Assembly (NCBI RefSeq): GCF_003402235.1
Contig: NZ_QEWO01000002.1
Span: 124,001 to 188,000 of the forward strand
Source: Parahaliea mediterranea
Lineage (GTDB): Bacteria; Pseudomonadota; Gammaproteobacteria; Pseudomonadales; Halieaceae
DNA length: 64,000 nt
Direction of reading: 5' to 3'
Of the stretch, positions 56,410-64,000 are shown in pieces (position 1 is the stretch's first letter; every line of letters starts with the position of its first letter). The position numbers and the translations under genes were made by a program. The notes under the pieces are model-generated. The model did no database searches and was not told the DNA's origin. It saw nothing but the letters and a program-made list of their open reading frames with translations.

Positions 56410-56623
56410 CCCCTTCCCTCCTTATCCTCATTGTTCAACCGGGTCGCAGCGAAACTTAGGTAGATTTCGCCTTTTTGTCAATTATATTGACATTATTTTA
56501 ATTCTGGCCAAACTTGCCAAACCATGAAAAAAATAATCTTAAATGGAATGGGCGGTTCGCAGTGCGGTGAACTTGCCTCCAATGTCCCACCCCCGGGTAC
56601 ACCACTACTCATTGGGAAAGCAC

Positions 56624-58096
56624 ATGAAACAACTCAGCCCCATCGACTCCATGTTCATCTTCAATGAACAGGAACATGCCCCCATGCATATCGGCCCGGT
56701 CATGCTCTATGACCCCAGTAGTGCCCAGGGCGATATCGTTCGCTTCAAAGATATCCTCGAGGTGTTTCGCAGCCGCCTGCGCCTGTCGCCAGTGTTCCGG
56801 CGCAAACTGGTGAAGGTGCCCCTGGATATCGATAACCCGTACTGGGTCGAAGATGGGGATTTTGACCTGGAGTTTCATGTGCGCCACCTGGCGCTACCGA
56901 AACCCGGTGACTGGCGACAGTTCTGCATTCTGGTAGGCCGCCTGCACTCGCGACCGCTGGACATGAAACGGCCACCCTGGGAGGCCTACATCATCGAGGG
57001 GCTGGATACCATCGAAGGCTTGCCCCCCGGCTGTTTCGCCATGTACATGAAAATTCACCACTCGGCCATCGACGGCGCCACCAGTAACCAGATCGTCTCG
57101 GAGCTGCACGATCTGACACCCTTTCCCACCGTGTCTGATCGCAGCGACAGCTGGCAGCCCGAAGCCGTACCGGCCCAGTGGAAGTTGCTGGGTCGCTCCT
57201 ACGTCAATTTCCTGAAGCAGCCCTCACGCGCCTTGAACCTGGCGAAAAATGCACTGACCTCCCTCAATCTACCCGATGAAATTGTCGCCAGCCGGGACGA
57301 CATGCAGGACCACGGCATCCACTTCCTGACCCGCTTCAACCGTGATATTTCGCCGCACCGGGTGTTCGGGTCAGTGGATGTATCGCTGGCTAGCATGAAG
57401 GCCATCAAGAACAGCGCGGGGAACTGCACCCTGAACGATGTGGTACTCGCGATCATCGGCGGCGCGCTGCGCAGCTACCTGCTGGACAAGGACGAACTGC
57501 CCGACAGCTCCCTGGTAGCGGGGGTACCGATCAGCACACGGCGCCCCGAGCAGCACGATGCCGGCGGTGGCAACGCGGTATCTGGCATGCGTCTTACCCT
57601 GGGTACGGATATCGCCGATCCGCTGCAGCGCCTGCACAGCATCAACGCCGACGCCGTCGCCTCCAAGGCCTATGCCAATGCGGTATCGGCAAAATTGCTG
57701 GTAGACGTGGCAGAGACCGTACCCCCCAGTGTCGCGGCCATGGGCATGCGGTTGATGGCGGCTACCGGGCTCAACTCCCGTAACCCGGCCGCCCACACCA
57801 TCGTCACCAATGTGCCCGGGGCGCAGCAACCGGTGTACATGTGCGGCGCCAAAGCCATCAAATGGATCGGCGCCGGCTGCCCGGTGGACGGGGTGGGCCT
57901 GTTCAACACCGTAAACAGCTACAACGGCCGAATGTCGCTGGCCTTTATCTGCGATCGCGACATGATGCCGGACCCCCAGTTCTACCAGGACTGCATTGCA
58001 CAGTCCTTTGCCGAACTGGAGGCCGCCGCCACCCGCACCACCAAACCCAAAGTGCGGCGCAAGCCCGCTACCAAAAAACGGGCAAAATCTGGCTAA
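56624..58096 (+). CDS. Wax ester synthase/diacylglycerol acyltransferase (WS/DGAT)
   Basis: 490 residues catalysing acyl transfer from acyl-CoA to fatty alcohol or diacylglycerol, building storage lipids on the membrane face. The active site is MKIHHSAIDGATSNQ (H145-H146-x3-D150-G151). NDVVLAIIGGALRSYLLDK, GNAVSGMRLTLGTD and HTIVTNVPGAQQPVYMCGA are the other conserved blocks. ATG 56624 follows GGAAAG. It is divergent from the frameshifted paralogue over an AT-rich gap. The C-terminal tail is Lys/Arg-rich (KVRRKPATKKRAKSG). Confidence 0.92.
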   Translation: MKQLSPIDSMFIFNEQEHAPMHIGPVMLYDPSSAQGDIVRFKDILEVFRSRLRLSPVFRRKLVKVPLDIDNPYWVEDGDFDLEFHVRHLALPKPGDWRQFCILVGRLHSRPLDMKRPPWEAYIIEGLDTIEGLPPGCFAMYMKIHHSAIDGATSNQIVSELHDLTPFPTVSDRSDSWQPEAVPAQWKLLGRSYVNFLKQPSRALNLAKNALTSLNLPDEIVASRDDMQDHGIHFLTRFNRDISPHRVFGSVDVSLASMKAIKNSAGNCTLNDVVLAIIGGALRSYLLDKDELPDSSLVAGVPISTRRPEQHDAGGGNAVSGMRLTLGTDIADPLQRLHSINADAVASKAYANAVSAKLLVDVAETVPPSVAAMGMRLMAATGLNSRNPAAHTIVTNVPGAQQPVYMCGAKAIKWIGAGCPVDGVGLFNTVNSYNGRMSLAFICDRDMMPDPQFYQDCIAQSFAELEAAATRTTKPKVRRKPATKKRAKSG

Positions 58097-58146
58097 ACCG
58101 CAACGCGTGCTACAGTGCAGGGGTAACCATCTCCGAGGACATCGCC

Positions 58147-59886
58147 GTGCCCCTTCAACTTCCCCGCGCCTGGCGCCGCCCACTGGCGGCCCTGGTGTTG
58201 ACCCTGCCCCTGGCCGCTCAGGCAGCAAGCCCGACGCCACCCAGTTGGGATACCTTCGTCGACAGCTATATTGAGTCTTTCTTCAAAGCCCACCCCGCCT
58301 TTGCCGTGGTGCAGGGCCGCCACGAATTTGACGGCCAGTTGCCAGACTGGAGCAAGGAAGGCATCGCCCGCGAGATCGCCCGCCTCAAGGCGCGGCGCAC
58401 CGCCGCCCTCGCCTACCCCAACAGCGCGCTCAACAGCGCACAGCAATACCAGCGCGACTACCTGGTGGCCGCCATCGACAGCCAGCTGTTCTGGCTGGAT
58501 GACGCCGAGTGGCCCTTCCGCAGCCCGGATTTTTATTTCAGCTGGCTCACCGACTCCATCGACCCGGCGGCCTACATCACCCTCACCTACGCCCCGCCGG
58601 AAGAGCGCATTAAGGCCTTTACCCGCTACGCCAACAACATCCCCACCGCGGTGGCGCAAATTCGCGACAACCTGCGCATGCCCATGCCCCGCACGCTGCT
58701 GCAATACGGCATCGACTCCTTCGGCGGTTTTGCCGACTTTTACCGCACGGATGTGGCCGAGGCCTTCGCCAGTGTGAGCGACAAGGCCCTGCTCGCAGAA
58801 TTCGACGCAGCCCGGGAAAAAGCCGCCAGGGCAATGGAGTCACTGGCGGACTACCTGCAAAGTCAGCGCGCATCCGCCACCGAGGACTACGCCCTCGGTC
58901 CCGAGCTGTTTCGCAAAATGATCTACGCCACCGAGCGGGTGGATATTTCGCTGGAGGAACTGGAAGCCATCGGCCGTGCCGACATGGCGCGCAACCAGGC
59001 AGCCCTGAAGGCAGCCTGCGCCGACTTTGCCCCAGGTAAATCCATCCCCGACTGCTTTGCCAAAATGGCCAGCCGCAAGCCCGAGGGCGGCTCGGTGGTG
59101 GCCGCCCGGCGCCAGCTGGATGAGTTGAAGGCCTTTGTCATCGACAAGGACCTGGTGACCATTCCCGGCAAAGAAGAGGCCCTGGTGCGCGAATCGCCGC
59201 CCTACGCCCGTTCCAACTCGGCCTTTATCAATACCGCCGGCCCCTACGAGAAGGACCAGCCCTCCATCTACTACATTTCGCCCCCCAACCCGGCCTGGCC
59301 CAAAGAGGTGCAGGACGCCTACATTCCCGGCGAGTCGGACCTGCTGTTCACCTCGGCCCACGAAGTGTGGCCCGGGCACTTCCTCAACTTCGTGCACGCC
59401 AACCGCGCCGACTTCACTTTTGGGCGTGTATTTGTGACCTACGCCTTCGGCGAGGGCTGGGCCCACTACACCGAGGAGATGATGCTGGAGGCCGGCCTGC
59501 GCGAGCAGTCGCCGGAAACCCGTATCGGCCAGCTCGGCAATGCCCTGCTGCGCAATGCGCGCTTCCTGTCGGCCATCGGCCTGCACACCCAGGGCATGAC
59601 CATCGAGGAATCCGAAAAACTGTTCATGGAGCAGGCCTACCAGGACAAGGGCACCGCCGAACAACAGGCCGCACGGGGCACTTACGACCCGGCCTACCTG
59701 AACTACACCCTGGGCAAGCTGCTGATCCTGCAGCTGCGCGAGGACTGGACAAAGGAGCGCGGCGGACGCAAGGCTTGGCGCGATTTCCACGACCAGTTCC
59801 TGTCCTACGGTGGCCCGCCCATTCCGCTGGTGCGCGGACAAATGCTGGGCACCGAGCCAAAGGCGGAGTTCTACCGCGAAAAATAG
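58147..59886 (+). CDS. DUF885-family secreted protein
   Basis: 579 residues from GTG 58147 with a signal peptide ending near LAAQAASPTPP. SAHEVWPGHFLNFVHANR (HExxxGH) and FGEGWAHYTEEMMLEAG (Glu) are the conserved, metal-binding-like blocks of DUF885, thought to be metallopeptidase-like. Its role is unproven. It lies 50 bp after the WS/DGAT gene on the same strand. A strong terminator follows. Confidence 0.82.
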   Translation: MPLQLPRAWRRPLAALVLTLPLAAQAASPTPPSWDTFVDSYIESFFKAHPAFAVVQGRHEFDGQLPDWSKEGIAREIARLKARRTAALAYPNSALNSAQQYQRDYLVAAIDSQLFWLDDAEWPFRSPDFYFSWLTDSIDPAAYITLTYAPPEERIKAFTRYANNIPTAVAQIRDNLRMPMPRTLLQYGIDSFGGFADFYRTDVAEAFASVSDKALLAEFDAAREKAARAMESLADYLQSQRASATEDYALGPELFRKMIYATERVDISLEELEAIGRADMARNQAALKAACADFAPGKSIPDCFAKMASRKPEGGSVVAARRQLDELKAFVIDKDLVTIPGKEEALVRESPPYARSNSAFINTAGPYEKDQPSIYYISPPNPAWPKEVQDAYIPGESDLLFTSAHEVWPGHFLNFVHANRADFTFGRVFVTYAFGEGWAHYTEEMMLEAGLREQSPETRIGQLGNALLRNARFLSAIGLHTQGMTIEESEKLFMEQAYQDKGTAEQQAARGTYDPAYLNYTLGKLLILQLREDWTKERGGRKAWRDFHDQFLSYGGPPIPLVRGQMLGTEPKAEFYREK

Positions 59887-59898
59887 AGTCCCAGAACG

Positions 59899-59927
59899 CA
59901 AAAACCCCGGTACGAGCCGGGGTTTTT
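59899..59927. terminator. Intrinsic terminator between DUF885 gene and adk
   Basis: AAAAACCCCGG-TACGAG-CCGGGGTTTTT, a hairpin with A and T tails serving both convergent genes. Confidence 0.85.
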
Positions 59928-59950
59928 GCTGGGGGCAGGCGCTCGGTGAA

Positions 59951-60658
<708 letters not shown>

Positions 60659-60717
60659 TTATGAATAACGCGAAGGGCAGTAACCATACACAGCGGGCCG
60701 GGGAAGCACAAGCCCCG

Positions 60718-61527
60718 TCAGTTCAGGCCCTTGGCCTGCTGCCACAGGTCTTCAAGCTGGTCTGCGCTGTGCGCTGACAGGGGTGTTTCAGCGCGCTCGG
60801 CGGCCGCTTCCATGTGCCGAAAGCGCTGCTCGAACTTGGCGGAGGAACGGCGCAGAGCGGCTTCGGCATCCACACCGAGCTGGCGCGACAGGTTGACGCA
60901 GGTAAACAGCAGGTCACCGATTTCCTCCTCGACACCCGCCTTGTCGCCACTGGCAAGCGCGGCGCGCAACTCGCCGGCTTCCTCTTCCAGTTTGTCGAAC
61001 ACCGGGTCGGCGGCGGGCCAGTCAAAGCCCGCACGGGCCGCGCGCTTTTGCAGTTTTTGCGCTCGCGGCAGGGCCGGCAGGGCCACCGGTACATCGTCCA
61101 GCAGGCCGTGCTGTTCCCGCGCGCTGCGCTCGCTCTGCTTGATCTGCTCCCAGCTGTCTTTGACGGCCTCAACACCAATGCGCTGATCCACTACGCCTTC
61201 AATCTGGCCATCGGCAAACACGTGGGGATGGCGCCGCAACAGCTTGTCCACCAGGGTATGTACCACCTCGGCAAAGCTGAACAGGTTGCGTTCGCGGCCG
61301 AGCTGGCTGTAGAAAATCACCTGGAACAGCACATCGCCGAGCTCTTCAGCCACGTGGGGGAAATCATCGTGTTCGATGGCCTCGGCCAGTTCGTAACACT
61401 CCTCCAACGTGGAGGGCACGATGCTGCGAAAGTCCTGCTTCAGGTCCCAGGGGCAGCCGTGTTTGGGGTCCCGCAGCCGCTCCATCACCCGCAGTAAATC
61501 GTCGATGCTGTAGCGCGGCTGATCCAT
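60718..61527 (-). CDS. mazG: Nucleoside triphosphate pyrophosphohydrolase
   Basis: 269 residues with tandem MazG domains. The first has PWDLKQDFRSIVPSTLEECYELAEAIE and EELGDVLFQVIFY, the second EEEAGELRAAL and VEEEIGDLLFTCVNLSRQLGV (ExxE...ExxD metal sites). In E. coli it removes (p)ppGpp-related and aberrant dNTPs; its place 13 bp after relA fits this. Confidence 0.94.
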   Translation of the reverse strand: MDQPRYSIDDLLRVMERLRDPKHGCPWDLKQDFRSIVPSTLEECYELAEAIEHDDFPHVAEELGDVLFQVIFYSQLGRERNLFSFAEVVHTLVDKLLRRHPHVFADGQIEGVVDQRIGVEAVKDSWEQIKQSERSAREQHGLLDDVPVALPALPRAQKLQKRAARAGFDWPAADPVFDKLEEEAGELRAALASGDKAGVEEEIGDLLFTCVNLSRQLGVDAEAALRRSSAKFEQRFRHMEAAAERAETPLSAHSADQLEDLWQQAKGLN

Positions 61528-61540
61528 AGTGTCTCCGGTG

Positions 61541-63772
61541 TTATTCCGACAGGCGCGATGCGTTGATCACGTTGCTCAGGCGGTTGATGCGCTCCAGCAG
61601 CCGCGACAGGGCGCCGAGGTCGGGTACTTCCACCCGCAGGCGCATGGTGGCGGTGTGGCTCTTTTTGTTGGTCTGGGTGTTGATGGACAGCACGTTGATG
61701 CGCGCGTTGGCGAACAGGCCGGTGATGTCCCGCAGCAGGCCCTGGCGGTCGTAGCACTCGATGGCCACGTCCACTTCGTAGTTTTCCTGCGGCGATTCGC
61801 CCCAGTCCACTTCGATGATGCGCTCGGGGGAGGATTCCTCCAGCCGCACCAGCCGCCCGCAGTCACTGCGATGAATGCTGACCCCGCGCCCCTGGGTGAT
61901 AAAGCCGGTAATGGAATCCCCCGGCAGGGGCTTGCAGCAGCCGGCCATGTGGGTCAGCAGATTGCCCACTCCGCGCACATGCACACGGCTGCCGGACACC
62001 TTGCGGCTGGCGCCGCGGGCAATTTCCAGTTTCGGCTCGCTGACTTTCTCTACCAGCCCCTGGGCGGCGTTGAGCACCTGGGCGGAGGACAGATCCCCCG
62101 CGCCCACCGCGGCGTACATGTCCTCCACGGTGCTCATCTGCACCTTGGCGGCAATGCGCTTGTAATCCACGCTGGTCAGGGCCATGCGCTTGAAGTCGCG
62201 CTCCAGCAGGTGGCGGCCGGCGTCGATGTTTTCTTCCCGCGCCTGGGCCTTGAACCAGTGGTGCACCTTGGCCCGGGCGCGGGAGGTGCGCAGGTAGCCA
62301 AGGCCCGGCTGCAGCCAGTCACGCTTGGGGCGACCCTCCTTGCTGGTGAGGATTTCCACCCGTTCGCCGGTCTTCAGGCGGTAGGTGAGCGGCACGATGG
62401 AGCCGTTGACCTTGGCCCCGCGACAGCGGTGCCCCACCTCGGTGTGAACGTGGTAGGCAAAATCCAGGGGCGTGGCGCCCTGGGCAAGGTTCACCACGTC
62501 GCCTTCCGGGGTGAATACGTAGACCCTGTCCTGGGCCACATCAAAGCTGAACTGCTCTGCCACGCCGTGGGCGTCGCCGGTTTCCTCGTGCCAGTCCAGC
62601 ACCTGGCGCAGCCAGGCGATCTTTTCTTCGTAGGTGCTGGCCATGCCGGACTCCCGGTCAGAGCCCTTGTAGCGCCAGTGGGCGCACACCCCCAGTTCCG
62701 CCTCTTCGTGCATCTGCCGGGTGCGAATCTGCACTTCGAGGATTTTACCCTCGGGGCCGATCACCGCCGTGTGCAGGGAGCGATAGCCGTTTTCCTTGGG
62801 GTTGGCGATGTAATCGTCAAACTCGTTGGGAATGTTGCGCCACAGGCCGTGCACCAGGCCGAGGGTGGCGTAGCAGTCCTTGATTTCCGGCACCAGAATG
62901 CGCACAGCGCGAATGTCGTACACCTGGGAAAAGCCAATGCCCTTGCGCTGCATTTTGCGCCAGATGCTATAGATGTGCTTGGCCCGCCCGGAGATATCAA
63001 ATTGCAGCCCCGCCGCCGACAGGACCCGAGTCAACTCCTCCCGCACCCGCTGGATGAAGCGGTCGCGCTCCAGCCGCTTGCCGTCCAGCAGGCTGGCGAT
63101 TTTGCGGTAGGCGTCGGTGTGAATGTAGCGGAAGGACAGGTCTTCCAGCTCCCACTTGAGATGCCCGATGCCGAGCCGGTGGGCCAGGGGCGCGTACACG
63201 TCGAACACCTCCTGGGCAACGGGCCGGCGCCGGGCGCTGTCGTTCTTCACCGCGCGGATGGCGCAGGTGCGCTCGGCGAGCTTGATCAGCGCCACCCGCA
63301 CATCGTCCACCAACGAAATCAACATCTTGCGGATGTTGTCCTTCTGGCCGTGAGCCTGGCCCAGCACGGGGCTTTCGGTGGGATTCTTCAGGTCGGAGAT
63401 GGCCGCCATGCGCAGCACGCCCAGCAGCAGGCTGGCGACGTCGTCGCCGAATTCGCCGGCCACGGCTTCCAGCGACAGGCGGTCTTCGCGCACGGCGCGG
63501 TACAGCAAGCCCGCCAGCAGGCAGTCCACCCCCACGTGCAGCTCTGCCAGTATCTGGCAGATATCCAGCCCGGCGGTAAACGGGTTGGATTCGCTGGCCC
63601 AGTCCGGCACATCGTTGCCGGGGCGCCCGGCGGCTGCTCGGGCCGCCGCCAGTCCGGCCTGCAGGCGCGCCTGCTCGGCGGCGTCGAAGGCCACCGGCAG
63701 TTGCGCCAGCCAGCGTTCGAGGTCGACCTCACCGGCCTCGCTCAGGTGTGATTCTTCGCGTACCCGAACCAT
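61541..63772 (-). CDS. relA: (p)ppGpp synthetase RelA
   Basis: 743 residues. The N-terminal hydrolase domain is degenerate: the HD pair is not found. The synthetase domain carries EFDDYIANPKENGYRSLHTAV, the EFDD version typical of RelA rather than SpoT. TGS (RVYVFTPEGDVVNLAQGATP), zinc-finger-like (CCKPLPGDSITGFIT) and ACT (VAIECYDRQGLLRDITGLF) domains follow. Start 63772 lies 7 bp after the cysM stop. Confidence 0.95.
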   Translation of the reverse strand: MVRVREESHLSEAGEVDLERWLAQLPVAFDAAEQARLQAGLAAARAAAGRPGNDVPDWASESNPFTAGLDICQILAELHVGVDCLLAGLLYRAVREDRLSLEAVAGEFGDDVASLLLGVLRMAAISDLKNPTESPVLGQAHGQKDNIRKMLISLVDDVRVALIKLAERTCAIRAVKNDSARRRPVAQEVFDVYAPLAHRLGIGHLKWELEDLSFRYIHTDAYRKIASLLDGKRLERDRFIQRVREELTRVLSAAGLQFDISGRAKHIYSIWRKMQRKGIGFSQVYDIRAVRILVPEIKDCYATLGLVHGLWRNIPNEFDDYIANPKENGYRSLHTAVIGPEGKILEVQIRTRQMHEEAELGVCAHWRYKGSDRESGMASTYEEKIAWLRQVLDWHEETGDAHGVAEQFSFDVAQDRVYVFTPEGDVVNLAQGATPLDFAYHVHTEVGHRCRGAKVNGSIVPLTYRLKTGERVEILTSKEGRPKRDWLQPGLGYLRTSRARAKVHHWFKAQAREENIDAGRHLLERDFKRMALTSVDYKRIAAKVQMSTVEDMYAAVGAGDLSSAQVLNAAQGLVEKVSEPKLEIARGASRKVSGSRVHVRGVGNLLTHMAGCCKPLPGDSITGFITQGRGVSIHRSDCGRLVRLEESSPERIIEVDWGESPQENYEVDVAIECYDRQGLLRDITGLFANARINVLSINTQTNKKSHTATMRLRVEVPDLGALSRLLERINRLSNVINASRLSE

Positions 63773-63779
63773 GACGGAC

Positions 63780-64000
63780 TCAGTCCCCGGCGAACACGCC
63801 GGTGGACAGATAGCGATCGCCGCGATCGCAGATAATGGCCACAATCACGGCATTCTCTACCTCCTGCGACAGGCGCAGGGCGCCGGCCACGGCGCCGCCG
63901 GAAGACACGCCGCAAAAAATACCCTCCCGAGACGCCAGGGCGCGCATGGTGCGCTCGGACTCGGCCTGGGAAATATCCATGACCCGGTCCACCCGGGCGG
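63780..64000 (-). CDS. cysM: Cysteine synthase B, C-terminal part (5' end beyond window)
   Basis: The last 72 codons only. RVDRVMDISQAESERTMRALASREGIFCGVSSGGAV and VAIICDRGDRYLSTGVF match the CysM C-terminus; the PLP Lys is outside the window. It stands directly before relA, the usual gammaproteobacterial order cysM-(rlmD)-relA-mazG but with no rlmD between. Confidence 0.88.
   Translation of the reverse strand, partial: ARVDRVMDISQAESERTMRALASREGIFCGVSSGGAVAGALRLSQEVENAVIVAIICDRGDRYLSTGVFAGD

Noticed and set aside
61529-63751. 740-codon plus-strand frame opposite relA
   Set aside because: Antisense shadow of the relA gene; no domain or ribosome site.
63780-63992. 70-residue gene starting at 63992
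   Set aside because: The start is an internal Met; the sequence is the C-terminus of cysM, which continues past the window edge.

Overview
The window is a high-GC gammaproteobacterial chromosome interrupted by one AT-richer genomic island. Gene content suggests a marine Cellvibrionales-type organism, possibly Halieaceae. This rests on wax ester synthases, a TonB-dependent receptor, an aerobic-type sulfatase, an AlgP-like histone H1-like protein, a synthetase-only RelA and a tRNA-queuosine mannosyltransferase homologue. The taxonomic guess comes from gene content only and is not tested.

Left flank (1-31.8 kb). This is ordinary chromosomal sequence. It carries an aldehyde dehydrogenase overlapping glycerol kinase behind an AraC regulator; an acyl-CoA dehydrogenase; a class III transaminase with an AEC transporter and a divergent LysR regulator; two HupE/UreJ-like proteins; a KstD-like flavoprotein; cytochrome c' facing a cytochrome b561; an M20 amidohydrolase; purC followed by a sulfur-themed run (TauE/SafE, arylsulfatase, DUF442); pldA; a TonB receptor; trpS, a QTMAN-like enzyme and an M18 aminopeptidase; a TetR regulator; tsaB-uppP; mobA; and a Lys/Ala-rich nucleoid protein.

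Island (31,847-50,650, about 18.8 kb). It is inserted at the 3' end of tRNA-Ala(GGC) and bounded by 49-bp direct repeats of that tRNA end with two mismatches. Next to the tRNA lie an excisionase-like gene and a lambda-type tyrosine integrase broken by an 8-bp tandem duplication. Beside these are a divergent pair, a HUH/Rep-like protein and a small DNA-binding-type protein, separated by an AT-rich region with repeated ATTTTCT motifs. Together they look like the core of a small integrative element. The cargo is almost all of unknown function: a PD-(D/E)XK nuclease-like protein, a HEPN-like protein beside a two-helix membrane protein, an FRG-domain protein, a lipase-like lipoprotein, several secreted or lipoproteins, and a three-gene unknown operon. 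A dead MazE-like antitoxin, IS3-family remnants and several dispersed imperfect repeats show extensive decay and turnover.

Right flank (50.6-64 kb). The intact tRNA-Ala has a clear promoter. It is followed by sdaA, gltX, an alpha/beta hydrolase, a frameshifted WS/DGAT wax ester synthase divergent from an intact paralogue, a DUF885 protein, adk, and the cysM(partial)-relA-mazG cluster.

The best candidates for undescribed biology are in the island: the nuclease, HEPN and FRG genes as possible defence functions, and the HUH/Rep plus HTH module as a possible replication or transfer core. All functional statements there are inferences from motifs.
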